Of a DNA stretch of 64,000 nt, positions 25,114-37,016 are shown piece after piece. Every line of letters begins with the position of its first letter. Position 1 is the stretch's first letter. Position numbers and translations under genes: made by a program. Location of the stretch: the NCBI GenBank assembly GCA_023614405.1, contig CM042694.1, positions 355,650,010 to 355,714,009 on the forward strand, in the 5' to 3' direction. The DNA comes from Avena insularis (taxonomy: Eukaryota; Streptophyta; Magnoliopsida; Poales; Poaceae). Below the pieces are notes generated by a model. It saw only the letters and a list, made by a program, of their open reading frames with translations, made no database searches and was not told the origin of the DNA.

Positions 25114-27807
25114 TTCTTTTTTGCTTCTTATGCCTAACTTAAAGGCGTTAAAGAAAAGTACTTGTTGGGAGATAACTCAAAAGTTTTAGATGAGTCTTGG
25201 AAGTTATTACCTCTGTAATAACCTCTCCTTATCCTTTTTATTTGCTTTTTGTGCCAAAAGTAACCTCTAATGAGAGAGAAGTAATGATTGTGAAAGTTGC
25301 TGTCCCAAAACAGATTTTTGTGCTTCACCGTAAAAATTCGTGAGAGCGCTCTGTATGTCGGATTGATCTGTAATTTTTTGTGCTTTTGCCCCAGGTTGTT
25401 ATCTAACTTTCGTTAGTTCAACACTTTTTGAGTTGAGCAGAATAAGGGCTTCGAAAAAAAATTGTCGTTACCTGCTGGTCTGTTTTGACAGATTTCTGCC
25501 ATTTTCTGCATTTGCTTCTTGTTGGTTCCCTTTTGAGTTCTTTTGGGGAATTGAGCTTTTTGAGGGAAGTGCTACAGTAGCTAGTGTTCTAATGGAAGTT
25601 TATTTGGTATTAGAACTGAACCTTAAGACTTATTTATCTTAAGTGCACTAATGTTGCTAATAAAGATTGTGTGAAGTTTTGTATGAAGGAAAAATTTCAG
25701 GTGTATGGAAGGAATGAGTAATGAGATGAAGGATGGACTAAAGCTCAAGCTTGGGGATGCCACGCATGTCACCCCAAGAAATATCCAAGAAGTACAAGCC
25801 TCAAAGCTTGGGGATGCCCAAGGCATCCCCTTCTTCATCAATAAAAATTCCAGGTTTCTTCCAAACGCTTCATTTTTATTGTTTCATGCACAGTTGTGTT
25901 GTTCTTGGAGCGTCTTCTTTTCGTTTTCGTTTGCTTTTGTTTGCTTAGTTTGCTGAATAAATTGGTTGGACCCCCTCTTTCATACATTGGTTTGCAAATA
26001 GTTTGGTTTGGTTTGGAAAAGAGTAGGAAAGTCCATGCTTATGTGGTAAAAAGAGCTCGTTTTTTACTGTGGCCTATGCTTTGTCATGCCATGCTTGATA
26101 TTGTTTTGGCTTTATGCTTAGTATTCATTGCTGTAGCATGACTTGTTATAAACAATTGAGATTGCTTAATGTGCCTTGGATGAATCATGCGTTGTTTTAG
26201 CATATTAAAGCATAGTATAGTGGTATTCGCCTTTGATGCTTTATTTGGGTTGACTTGGCGCATGCTCACACCGTGTTATGACTATCTCAAGTCACCATAG
26301 CCTTTATGATCCTTTAGTTTTCAGCTTGTAGTGTCACTTTATGCTTTGATCAATGATGTTTTGTCGCTCTGCATGATTATGGCCATTATTGCTCTCTTAG
26401 TTTGTCGCTCCCAGTCTTTTGCTAGCCTCCACAACAAAGTATGAGTTCCACTCATGCATCCAACTCCCTAAACCAAGTTATTCCAAAGAGTCCACCATAC
26501 CTACCTACTAGCTTATGCTATTCCATGTATATTCATGCTTTTGTTTACCTTCCAAATTAAACTTGTTATGAGAAAACAAGTGATTAAAGCTCTCACGAAC
26601 TTGATGGCACACTTTACTTTTTGCATCTAATAAACTTGAACCATTGGGTCCTTCTTTGTTGCGTATATGCTTGCGCTTTATAAGTTGAAATTAGCAGAAC
26701 CATGTTTCATGGGGAACGCTTTCAACATTGCACTTGTACTTTGTACCCCGTTGATATCATGTTCTTTTGCTTACGGATCCCGGCGGTGTGAAATAAAAGT
26801 GGAACTTGTAAGATCATGGAGTTTGTATGTGTGTTAGAGAAACGCCTGGGCCGCTAGCCTAAGCCATGCCTAATCATGGTGGAAACTTGCAGCATCACCA
26901 TAATGAGCACTCTATGAAGCATCCTCAATAAAAACCTATGCAAGTAGCAAATAAAAAGATCGCTGAGATGCTCATTGTCTGCTTGCCTTGTCATTTTGAT
27001 TATGGGAAAGCTCCCGTATCATGTGCAAGGGGTACCCCGTTGGCAGTTCTTAATGATACACATGTACTTACAATGACAAGAGCTTACTCGTGACTGAAGT
27101 TGAGTAGCATGAGGATCGGTCTTCGTAAGTAAGGGGCATGAGATTTTGGTTTATAACTTGTCAAGCATATCCTCTTAGTTGTGTCACTTTAACCTTAATC
27201 ACCTTAAAGATGCTTATGATAGGGGCAATGAGATCTGAAAGCTATAAGTACCATAATTTTTGGAAGCTCTATATGAGACTTGAATCCCTACTTCCTTTTA
27301 AAGGTCTTTCTTCCACCATTATATTGAGTCTCCACCTTCTATCTTTATGCACCTACTTTGAGAGCATAGTGGACATTCTTAGTTCTATGTGCATTGTGCC
27401 AAGACTAGTTGATTGATGCATAACTTGATATTGCTTGTTTTAAACTATTGTATCTAGTCACTCTTATGAACTTTGAAGGTGTCCTATGCATTTATATTTG
27501 CTACTCTATTGAGGGACAAGCTGAATACTATTATGCTATGTTTTCTTTATGTGAAGCAAACAAACGTCTTGCAAAGCATTGTTATTCATGAATCTTTTGT
27601 TTGTGCCTTTTCATGTTGCATCATAGTTTCTTTGCTTATTGCTAGAACTTTGTCTTTCATGTTATGATTAAAGTACTATGATCCCAGCTTCGAATGTTTT
27701 ACAAATACTTTGATCAAGTCTTTGATGGTGCATGTCACCTCAAAAATTATTCTTTCTTTTTATCACTTACCTACTCGAGGACGAGCAGGAGTTAAGCTTG
27801 GGGATGT
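25114..27807 (+). other. Non-coding 3' region of nested Gypsy
   Basis: No credible reading frame is present on either strand. The block around 26400-26760 is conserved with the outer element's 3' region (about 32280-32640), including the same word order in runs of 20 or more bases. The region ends in a purine-rich GTTAAGCTTGGGGATG just before the 3' LTR, the probable polypurine tract. Confidence 0.7.
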
Positions 27808-29427
27808 TGATACATTGCAAATGTATCTATAATTTTTGATGTTCCATGCTTGGTTTTATCCACTTTCTTGTGTTTTGTTCCAACTTTGGAGTACTTTTCA
27901 TATGATTTCTTGGACTAACCTATTAACAAGAGCCACAATGCCAGCTGCCTATTTTCTGCTGTTTTGGTTCCAAGAAAGTCAGAAAACGAATATTCTTGGA
28001 ATTGGATGGGACAAAAGCCAAAGTGCCTATTTTTCCGGATGTCATCAAGTGCCAGAATACGAGACGGAGAGGGGCCAGGGGGCACCACACCACCTGGCCG
28101 TGTGGCTAGGCCTGGCCCATGCCAGGGGGTGGTGTGGCCGCTCCCAGCACCCCCTTGGCCTCTCCTTCCGCCTATATATTGCCCTCAGGACGAAAACCCT
28201 AAGTGCCCGATAAAAATCCACGAAAGTGTCTGTAGCCACCAATATCTCCATCCCTAGATCAGGAGGGATCTGAAGCTCTTCCCGGCACCCTGCGGGAGAG
28301 GGGAATTCACCCTGGAGGCCTTCTTCATCACCATGCAAGCCTTCGGTGTGATGCGTGAGTAGTTCATCCTTGGACTATGGATCCATGTAGTAGCTAGATG
28401 GCTGGTTCTCCTCCTTTGTGCTTTCATGTCAAGATCTTGTGAGCTCCGTTCATGATCAAGATCATCTATTTGTAACTCTGCATGTTGTTTTTGCAGGGAT
28501 CTGATGGATATTGAGATGCTATTTTAGATTGATTATTGATTCTATCATGTCTTTGTTATTTGTGATCTTGCATGCTTTCCGTTGTTAGTAGCTATCTTGG
28601 CCAAGTAGATGCTAGGAACTCCAAGAGTTAGTATTTATGCTCGATAGTGGGTTCATGCCTCCGTAACTGGGAAGTGATGAAATCTCTAAGGTACTAGATG
28701 TGCTATTGCTACTAGGGAGAAAACAACAATCCTTTGTTCATAGAACAATCTTATTGTTTACTTTACACATAGTTCGTAAAGCAATAATCTGTTGCTTGCA
28801 ACTTAATACTGGAGGGTCTTCGGATGATAATCTGAAGGTGGATTATTAGTCATAGATGCAGTTGGATGGCCGTCTATGTATTATGTTGTAATGCCCAATC
28901 AAGTCTCAAAGGAGTCAAGATGATTAGTATATGCATGTATTGCTTTCTCGGTGTTTGTCAATTGCCCCGCTGTAATTTGCTCACCCAGCATGTTATCTAT
29001 CTAAGGAGAGCCACCTCTAGTGAACTATGGATCCCGATCCTTTTTCTTTACATACAATCTCAAACTGTTTACCGTTTTGTGTTTACTTTCTGCAAACTAT
29101 TACTTCTTTCCATTCGATACGTTTAATCCTTTGTTTTTCGCAAAACACGGTGAGATTGATAACCTCATCGCAAGTTGGGGACAAAGTTCTGTGGTTGTGT
29201 TTTGCAGGTCTCCACGTTGCTACTAGCACCGATAGTGCGCCCTGCCAAAGCTCAGCTAGTAACACCTTTGGGGTGTTTCTTTGCTCCTACTGGTTCGATT
29301 AAACCTTGGTTTCATAACTGAGGAAAACTTGCTGCTGTGCTCATCATACCTTCCTCTTGGGGTTCCCAACGAGCTCTACATCAACCACGCACCAGCACTT
29401 TTCTGGGCGCCGTGCACTGAGCCATCA
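27808..29427 (+). repeat. 3' LTR of nested Gypsy
   Basis: This 1620-bp copy ends GAGCCATCA at 29427 and is followed by the target duplication CTAAG. A TATA-like CTATATAT lies at 28172-28179. Confidence 0.85.
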
Positions 29428-29432
29428 CTAAG

Positions 29433-30925
29433 CCTAGGCTTATTAGATGGGTGCTACTCTTACAGGAATTTAACCTACATATTGTAGACAGGAAAGGTGC
29501 TGAAAATCCTGTAGCTGATAATTTATCTCGATTGGAAAACATCTCTTTTGATCCTATGCCTGTTAATGATAGTTTCCCAAATGAACAATTGGCTGCAGTA
29601 GGGGTAAGCTCGCGACGGAGCCCTTGGTATGCCGATTATGCTAACTTTATTGTCTCCAAGTATTTGCCTCCAACTTTCACAGCTCAGCAAAGAAGGAAGT
29701 TCTTTTATGATTTGAGGCATTATTTTTGGGATGACCCACATTTATATAAAGGAGTGGATGGTATTATGCGAAGATGTGTTCTAGAATACGAACAAAAGGA
29801 GATATTGCAGAAATGTCATGGTAGTGCCTATGGAGGACATCATGCGGGAGATAGAACTGCGCAAAAGGTGCTACAATCAGGTTTCTACTGGCCTACCCTT
29901 TTAAAGATGCAAGAAAATTATAATATTTCTAGACGCAATGAAATGCCTATGAACTACGCTCTAGTTATTGAACCCTTTGATTGCTGGGGATTTGACTTTA
30001 TGGGTCCTTTTCCTCCCTGGAAAGGATATACTCATATTCTTGTTGCAGTTGATTATGTTTCTAAGTGGGTAGAAGCCATACCTACGAAAAGTGCTGACGG
30101 GGAGACCTCTCTAAAATTCCTTAAGGATGTTATCTTTCCTAGGTTTGGAGTGCCTAGGTATCTCATGACTAATGGAGGTTCTCATTTCATTCATGGTGGT
30201 TTTAGAAAGACCCTTGCTAAATATGATGTTAATCATAGAATCGGTTCATCTTATCACCCCCAAACTAGTGGGCGAGTAGAGTTATCAAATAGAGAAATTA
30301 AATCCATCTTGCAAAAGACTGTTAATAGATCTAGAAAAAACTTGGCTAGAAAGTTGAATGATGCTTTATGGGCTTATACGACTGCCTATAAAAACCCTAT
30401 TGGGATGTCTCCTTATAAAATGGTTTATGGGAAAGCTTGTCACATACCTTTAGAATTAGAACACAAGATTTTTGGGCAGTTAAAGAACTTAATAGAGATT
30501 GTAAACTCGCTAGTGAAAAAAGATTATTTGACTTAAGTTCTTTGGATGAATGGAGGAGTGAAGCATATGAGAATGCTAGACTCTTTAAGGAAAAATTTAA
30601 AAGATGGCATGACAAGCGAATGCTTAAGAGAGAATTTCATTTTGGTGAGAAAGTTCTATTGTATAGGTCTCGTCTCAGATTTTTTGCAGGAAAACTACTG
30701 TCAAAATGGGAAGGACCTTTCGTTATTGAAGAAGTGTATCGTTCAGGAGCAATAAAAATTTCTTCTTTAAAAGATAACACTACACAAGTGGTAAATGGGC
30801 AGCGACTTAAGCACTACATTGCTGGAGATTCTTATAATGAAGATGTTGATGCTTTTGAAGTTATAACTCCAGAAAAATTTATCAAAGACCAAATTCAGAG
30901 ACCTGCAGAGTCCGTTTTCGAATAG
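29433..30925 (+). pseudogene. pol of outer Gypsy, second part: RNase H end and integrase
   Basis: The reading resumes immediately after the duplicated CTAAG with an RNase H tail (FNLHIVDRKGAENPVADNLSR), then integrase. The zinc-binding domain keeps its histidines (GGHHAGDRTAQKV) but the segment that should carry C-x2-C before ISRRNEMP is missing, apparently a small deletion near 29915. In the core, the first Asp (FDFMGPF) and the Glu (GRVELSNREIK) remain. The second Asp is replaced by Asn in LMTNGGSHF. A one-base shift near 30470 separates the core from the C-terminal part (30470-30925). Integrase would insert the DNA copy; this one is inactive. Confidence 0.88.
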
Positions 30926-31259
30926 GTAACCGTTCTGTAAGAAAAGTTCCACGAAAGACATGTCCAGTCATATTTTTGCAGTTTTTATCCAACAAGGAAA
31001 GTTACGAAGTGAAAGAGGGACGGAAACGGAGCTAGGGTGGCTCACACCACCCCCTGGCGCGGCCCTGGCCGCGCCAGCAGGTGGTGTGGCCACCTCGGCC
31101 TCCGTCTCCGACCCGTTTTCTCCCAGTATCTTCCTTTGGCTGTAAAACTTCGTAATATATAATCCCCCGGATCCCCCTAGGTTCGTATATCTTGTTCTCG
31201 TCGTGTTTTTGTTTCGATCAGTTTCTGCCAGGAACTATTTTTGAAAGTTTAGAAGCACA

Positions 31260-31752
31260 ATGGTGTCCGCCAAGGATAAGGGAAAGGAGCCTATGGAGGA
31301 AGATCTCCAAGACCCCGGTCAGGAGGAGGAGATCAAGAGTGAAGATGAAGAGGAGCAAGGCCAACATCCGCACACCGGCACTACCATTGCAAGCACTGGA
31401 GTGGTGACAAAACCTGCTAGGGTCCTCGTCACTATTTGGCTCCAAGGTCACTTCCTCCACGCACCAAGAATCCTTTCCATACCCTTATCCACGAGCATCA
31501 ATACCAGAATATGCCCAAGGAGAAACTACCCTCCAATTGGGATTTGCCTCGTTCTAGCCATGCAGGAAAAGAAGACTTCAAGGAGGAAGAGTGGGGAAAG
31601 AATTGCAAGAGCTGGAATTCTCAACCCGACATGATCATGAGCCGCATTGAGCAAAACTCACAGCTGATTCGTAATCTCACCTTTGAGATCGAGGACTTGG
31701 GGAAATTGATCAAAAAGCTCATTGAGAGGATACCACCACCTCCGAAGGAGTA
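31260..31752 (+). pseudogene. Small post-pol reading frame of unknown function in outer Gypsy
   Basis: A Met-initiated acidic segment (MVSAKDKGKEPMEED) starts at 31260, 335 bp after pol. Coding style continues in another frame from about 31436 and ends at 31752 with a helical segment (SRIEQNSQLIRNLTFEIEDL) and IPPPPKE, so one frameshift near 31420 is likely. Similar extra frames after pol occur in Athila-like elements and are sometimes called env-like. I see no signal peptide or membrane span, so I do not call it env. Confidence 0.5.
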
Positions 31753-32650
31753 ATTCGTCAACAGGTTTAACATCCCCTTGGTTTGTTCCACGCTTGGGGG
31801 AGTGCCATGGTATCACATCACTATCTTCTATCTTTTTACCATTTTAGTAGAGTCATATCATGAATAGAGAAGTTATCATGTAGGATGGTTTGCATTATGG
31901 AAGTGTCCCCTCTCTCATTAGATATGTATCCCTTGGTGTGAGTTGCCGTTATGGAATATTAATGAGAAGTTCTATCATTTACTCTTTTGCATATCTTATA
32001 TTAGTTTTCAATTCGTGGTTATATGATTGATCTTGTTGTTAGTATTGGTATCACTTTGGTATCATTGAGTTAATTTAGTTGGTTTTGGCAAACCTGGCTC
32101 GGTTAGTAGCAACACTATTTTTGAGAGTTGAATGAAAAGATAAAAAGTACTCTAAGAAATATAATTTCATCATCTTTCTTTCTTGATTTTCTCATAAGTT
32201 TAGTATTCTCTAGTTAAGATCTTTTGTGCTTCCAAGGAAGATTGCATGTTTGTTTTTATTACTTGTATATTTGTTTGTTTCCTTCAACTCTTATGCTTGC
32301 TACCCAGCTTTGCTAGCCAAAAACCTATACTGAGAGGGAATGCTTCTCGTGCATCCAATCCTTAAACCAAAACCTATGCCATTTGTGTCCACCATACCTA
32401 CCTATTAGCACTATTGCTATTCCAAGTAAATTCTTGTTTTTTATCTACCTTCCAAATTAAACTTGTTATGAGAAAATTAGTGATTAAAGCTCTCACGAAC
32501 TTGATGGCAAGATTTATTTTCTTGCAATTAATAAACTTGAACCATTGTGTCCATCTTTGTTGCGTATATGCTTGCGCTTTATAAGTTGAAGTTAGCAGAA
32601 CCATGTATCATGGGGAACGCTTTCAACTTTGCACTTATATTAGTATTAGG
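31753..32650 (+). other. 3' non-coding region of outer Gypsy up to its truncation
   Basis: This is non-coding. The segment 32280-32640 resembles 26400-26760 of the nested element. Beyond about 32650 the resemblance stops and no LTR is found, so the truncation breakpoint is placed here, uncertain by about 20 bases. Confidence 0.6.
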
Positions 32651-33452
32651 CAACTGATCGTAAGATATAAAAAAGATCACTAAACGATGATAACTATTAA
32701 TTTTTCTATGTGCCTTCATGCTTTTTGCTCAAATGAAGAGATTGCTAAAGATGAGAATTGCACTTCTCTCGCATATCCTGATTAAAGCATAAACCAAAGG
32801 GATGCATTGACGTGGGACAAACAATGAATACTGAGACATGGCACTTCTCAAACTTCATTTGATTTTTTTCCAAAGAAGCATTCTGTTGGCAATATGGTCA
32901 TCCATGGCCTTGAAAAATAAACATCGATTTTTTAAAAACAATCTATAAAGTAAAGACATAAAATTATATGTTTCCAATTTCTAGTTCAACCTACCGGTGG
33001 GTCTAATTTTGAAACTACAGTTTAGTAAGGAATTAATAAGGTTTTAAGGATGCAGATGATTGTCTCCTTTCAGACTTTGATGCTATATGCTGGAAAGAAA
33101 TCATTGTGATTTCCAAGGAAGAACTGCTAGTAGGCGCCGTAAAATGCTTGTATGTTCTACAATTACATGGATTGCTATCATTAGCAAAAGAGCTACAATA
33201 TAGATTACATCATCTTATGATTTGGCATAAGGAAATTACACATGGAAGGAAATCATTTAAATTAGGACTATTTGCATGGTTCTTGGTTCATATATGATCC
33301 ATAAAATAGTCTTTGATGCATAACCATTCTTAGAACTCATAAAATTAAATAGGAGTAAAGGCAACATTTAGATACCTGGCATAATTTTGAGATGTTGACC
33401 AACACTAACACTTGGTGATTAATAGTGTCACCGCGCGTATCCCTGCGGCGCC
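32651..33452. other. Unassigned DNA beside gene fragments
   Basis: No gene is recognised. A possible minus-strand splice acceptor at 33454-33456 (CTACAG) could follow the donor of the exon at 33576-33675, but joining would meet a TGA after a few codons. A 63-codon plus frame at 33106 has no recognisable domain. Confidence 0.3.
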
Positions 33453-33575
33453 CCTGTAGAGAAACAACACAAGGTTCATGACACGAATCGAGGTATCGGT
33501 GACCCATAGCCAGATCTCACGAATTTATTTCCATCGACCAAAATTGATTTGGGTTTCTGGACTATGTATACTTAC

Positions 33576-33675
33576 CTCCGAAGGGGTGGGATAGGGTCGC
33601 GCCGAGGGTGGCCTTGAGGAGGGAAAATAGGAGGAGGAGGAGGTGAAGGCGTGTGGGGATGGCAGCCATGGCCAT
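33576..33675 (-). pseudogene. Isolated first exon encoding a signal peptide
   Basis: From an ATG at 33675 the minus strand encodes 33 residues with a clear secretion signal: short N-terminus, a leucine-rich core (LHLLLLLFSLL) and a small-residue cleavage region (ATLGA). It ends at a strong splice donor, GGAG/GTAAGT (33571-33576). A TATA-like CTATATG lies about 100 bp upstream (near 33775). Downstream exons are not found, and the nearest acceptor gives an early stop. This looks like the 5' end of a gene for a secreted or membrane protein, truncated or captured. The protein family is not recognised. Confidence 0.45.
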
Positions 33676-33904
33676 GGACTTTGATTTGGGAAAACAGGAA
33701 ATGGGGAAGGAAGGTGGTCGGGACACACACAACTCCCACGGTATACCACCTAGATGCGCCAGTGCACGGGACATATAGAGGCAACTCGGGCCCACGGGCA
33801 GCAGTCCCAACCATAAGGGGGCCACACGCAGCGTCAGTACGGGCGGGCGTCACGTCGTAGGAAGCCTCAGAGCGCAGCGTTGCTTTCACGCTTAAGCCTA
33901 TAAA

Positions 33905-34123
33905 TAATATCAGAAACCACCACACCAGATGGTTCAGGCTTCTCTGATGACATGATCGAAATTTCAAGAACTTTCCTAGATATTTCTGCCTCGCTTTTGA
34001 AATCATCCGCAGGAAGACGATTGGCAGTCTCCAGATCATCACCATCATCACGGTCATCTCCCCCAACAATATTATCATCAGAGGATTCATCATCGCTGCC
34101 CTCATCGAAGACACCTACCAACT
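33905..34123 (-). pseudogene. RBM28/NOP4-like fragment, exon D (acidic segment)
   Basis: After an acceptor (CTTTCAG, 34124-34130) the exon encodes an acidic stretch starting ELVGVFDEGSDDESSDD and then ADDFKSEAEISRKVLE. This matches my memory of the acidic linker after the second RRM of plant RBM28/NOP4-like nucleolar proteins, which act in ribosome biogenesis. It is in phase with exon C only if exon C had one more base. RBM28-like sequence fades near 33905, where other DNA is joined. Confidence 0.65.
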
Positions 34124-34499
34124 CTGAAAGTACAGACCATATATGAAAAGGGCAGCTCTCACAATAGTAACCAATAAAACATAGAGCATTGATTGATAAC
34201 ACTGTGAGATGGCATGCAGTGTACTAAAGCAAATATTTGGTCAATTATGGTATCATCCTGGTTTAGATTTAGAAGAAAGAATATGATCATGTTTCCTGAG
34301 AAACTATATCAAGGAGCTAGTATGATATTTAGTCAAATGTCAAAGATGCGAGATTTACAATATAATGGTTTACTATATCATTAAGATTCGGGCAAGTATA
34401 AAGCTCGAATTAGCTGTTGAGATAACTCTAGCTTTATGAGAAGCGGGCATTTGAATGAATGAAGCTACGGATAGTTAACTGATATGACTTTGAATTTAC

Positions 34500-34610
34500 C
34501 ATCATCCTTAGCATCAGACTTTGTAGCAATAACATATACATTCTTCGGAACAGCCCAATCAACAGCTACAGGTCTCTTTGCAACAGCTTTCCCATTAACA
34601 TTTTTATAGC
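34500..34610 (-). pseudogene. RBM28/NOP4-like fragment, exon C (end of RRM)
   Basis: The exon is bounded by CCAG (acceptor) and G/GTAAAT (donor). It encodes the last strand of an RRM and the conserved follow-on KRPVAVDWAVPKNVY. It is 111 bases long, whereas phase with exons B and D requires 112. One A is missing from the run near 34604, which shifts the frame and gives a stop within 15 codons. This is therefore a broken copy. Confidence 0.7.
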
Positions 34611-34882
34611 CTGGTTCGGAGGAAGATCGTGGCATATTAGGACTTCAATGAATATTTACTACTCCCTTCGTTCAGAAATAAGTGTTGCAGCGGTGTTTTC
34701 GCAAAAACGGCCCCCACTTTTTCAACTAAACCCGTTCGTCCCTGATTCCACCTCCTCCTTTCTTCCTTGTCGTGGCAACACGCACTTCCTCCTTCCATCC
34801 TCGCCGCCCCGTCCTCCCAGTCCCCTTCTCCTCACCATCGTCCTCATCGCCACCTTCCCCAAGATCCGTCGCTATAGTGCTC

Positions 34883-35207
34883 TGATACGTTGCTAATGTA
34901 TCTATAATTTTTGATGTTCCATGCTTGTTTTATATCTACTTTCTTATGTTTTGTCCAAACTTAGGAGTATTTTTATACATTTTCTGGAACTAAGCTATTA
35001 ACAAGATGCCACAATGCCAGTTGCCTGTTTTCTTCTGTTTTTGGTTCCAGAAAAGCCAGAAAATGAATATTCTCGGAATTGGACCAGACAAAAGCCAAAG
35101 TCTATATTTTTTATTGGAAGACTCAGGAGCCAGAAGATGAGACGGAGGGGGGCCAGGGGCTGGCCACACCATATGGTGGCGCGGGTCCCCCTTGGCCGCA
35201 CCACCAG
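34883..35207 (+). repeat. Solo LTR, left part
   Basis: It starts TGATACGTTGC, resembling the LTR start of the nested Gypsy at 21358 (similar through about 35110). TGCTC at 34878-34882 is the left target duplication. It is cut at 35207 by the chromovirus-like element. No internal region or second LTR accompanies it, so it is a recombination product. Confidence 0.75.
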
Positions 35208-36049
35208 TGATATGGGGTGGCCCGATCTTCTCAGCAAACACTTGTCGGTGGATATGGTGGATGATAGATAACTAGCCTGTAGCTATGAACTCTCCCGCTT
35301 GATCCCTGATGCCAATGCAATAGCTCTCGAACCTTGTAGGATATTCACAACACCACGCTCTTGCGCACGCAGCCGGGACCACGAACGGTAGTATGCAATC
35401 TACTAATTCCCAATGGAACAACAGATCACACTCTATGAATGAATCAACTCCAAAATATTTTAACATGGTCTAAAGAATAAAGCTAGAGTGCCCCCATCTA
35501 TTTAAGGGTCCAAGGGGCGGTGGCCTATGGATACAAACTGACCCAACTTGGGTTCGGTCAAACTGTCACTTTCGTGGCAGAGTTGTAGTCGCTTTCTCTG
35601 CCGCGGCAGCCTGCCGTGGCAGAGTTGGACTCTGTTTTCCCACCGCGGCAGCCTGCCGTGGCAGAGAACTGGGGCTTTTCTCTGCCGTGGCAGAGAACTT
35701 CCATCTCTTGTTGATCTTTATCTTGGACAGCTCCTTGCGCTTCCTCCTTTCCTCCCTCGCGCATTCTTCATTGATCAACACGCCTTGTTCCATTTGCTCC
35801 TCGCTCCTTGCTATGCCTTCTTCTCCTAAGTACCTTATCATGCAATAGTTCAAAGACTTAGGTAGTATAAAATCCTCATTAATAAAAATACTAGGTTCAT
35901 TAAGAAACAAGTTCACATGTTGTTCTAGCAGCTTAGCACGAGCTCTTGTGATTGGTCCAATCCTTATCTCATTGGATTGATCCTTCTTTGCAATTGGAAC
36001 ATCTTCATTAACAATTGGGGTAGGTGTAACTGTAGGGATGTCCTCATCA
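35208..36049 (-). repeat. 3' LTR of chromovirus-like element
   Basis: This 842-bp LTR lacks about 43 bp present in the other copy. It carries a TATA-like TTAAATAG on the minus strand (35498-35506). It also has a cluster of TGCCGYGGCA palindromes at 35599-35692. Confidence 0.88.
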
Positions 36050-37016
36050 TCTCCCCCTTCAAAAGGCGTCGACCTCGACGCTCCAAGGTCTTCTCCGGCA
36101 TATGGTGACAAATCAGCAACTTGAAGCTGTTGCTAGCGCCACCAAACTCCACAATAGGTATATCAACTAAGTAGGCATTATCATTAATTTTGGTTAACAC
36201 CTTGTAAGGACCAGCAACACGTGGCTTCAATTTGGACTTGCGAAGTAGTGGAAATCTGTCCTTGCGCAGATGCACCCAAACCATATCTCCAAGCTCGAAC
36301 AACACTTCCTTTCTTGCTTGATTCCTTGCAGCAGCAATGTTCTTGCCTTTCTTCTCAATTGCCTCTCTAGTCTTCTCATGAATTTTCTTCACATAATCAG
36401 CACATTTTGATGCCTCCATATCAACTCTCTCATGTAATGGCAGAGGCAACATATCAAGTGGCGTCAATGGCTTGAAACCATACACCACCTCAAAAGGACA
36501 AAGCTGAGTAGTTGAATGCACAACCCTGTTGTAAGCAAACTCAACATGTAACAAACACTCTTCCCACTCCCGCAGATTCTTTTTAATCATGGTCCTTAGC
36601 AGTTGTGACAATGTTCTATTCACCACCTCCGTTTGACCATCTGTTTGGGGATGACATGTAGTACTGAACAGTAGCTTCGTTCCTAGATTCCCCCATAAGG
36701 TCTTCCAAAAGTAGCTCATGAACTTCACATCACGGTCAGAAACAATCGTCTTTGGTACTCCATGTAATCTCACGATGTCCCTGAAAAACAAGTTAGCAAC
36801 ATGCGACACATCATCGCTTTTGTGGCAGGTAATAAAATGAGCCATCATAGAGAACCTAACCACTACCACAAATATAGATTCATGACCTCTCTGAGTTTTA
36901 GGTAGACCTAGCACAAAATCCATACTAATGTCTTCCCATGAGTAGTAGGTGCAGAGAGAGGTGTATACAAACCGTGATGCTTCATCTTTGATTTCGACTT
37001 GTGGCAAGTAATGCAT
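35964..37016 (-). pseudogene. Chromovirus-like integrase, in a shifted frame
   Basis: The catalytic core shows all three acidic residues: D in [11 protein letters not shown] in IVSDRDVKF and E in HPQTDGQTEVVNRTL. A basic C-terminal region with VHLRKDRFPLLRKSKLKPR and a GPYKVL module follows, and the frame runs into the 3' LTR. The frame differs from that of 36908-40405, and the true crossover is at the GGGAAG run near 36945. Integrase would act in the nucleus to insert new copies. Confidence 0.88.

Larger units (their letters stand above)
21358..29427 (+). mobile_element. Nested non-autonomous Gypsy element (Sabrina-like in architecture)
   Basis: LTRs at 21358-22984 and 27808-29427 both begin TGATACATTGC and end GAGCCATCA. 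They are flanked by CTAAG at 21353-21357 and 29428-29432. Between them lie a diverged tRNA-Asp-type primer site, gag and a protease-like domain, then 2.7 kb without coding. Reverse transcriptase, RNase H and integrase are absent, so mobilisation must rely on a partner. Its 3' non-coding region (about 26400-26760) resembles that of the outer host element (about 32280-32640). The Sabrina name is a guess from gag-only structure. Confidence 0.85.
159..32650 (+). mobile_element. Outer Athila-like Ty3/Gypsy retrotransposon, 3'-truncated, carrying two nested elements
   Basis: Order on the plus strand is 5' LTR (159-1418 resuming at 17820-18061), a tRNA-Asp-type primer site (18073-18090), gag, protease, reverse transcriptase and RNase H (to 21357), integrase (29433-30925), an extra small frame (31260-31752) and a long non-coding 3' region. 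The order PR-RT-RH-INT places it in Ty3/Gypsy; the primer site and RT style suggest the Athila group. A LARD interrupts the LTR and a non-autonomous Gypsy interrupts RNase H, each with a matching 5-bp duplication. No copy of the LTR start is seen downstream. Similarity to the 3' non-coding region of the guest element stops near 32650, so the 3' LTR appears deleted. Several frameshifts show it is dead. Confidence 0.85.

Noticed and set aside
31260..31752. An env gene for the outer Gypsy
   Set aside because: The post-pol frame shows no signal peptide or membrane span, so only an unknown small frame is claimed.
33106..33297. 63-codon plus-strand frame (MISKEELLVGAVKCL)
   Set aside because: It has no domain, no splice context that can be supported and no conserved copy in the window. 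It is probably chance.
33376..33453. Candidate second exon of the signal-peptide gene
   Set aside because: Acceptor and donor look reasonable, but joining to the first exon in phase meets a TGA after a few codons, so it is not called as coding.
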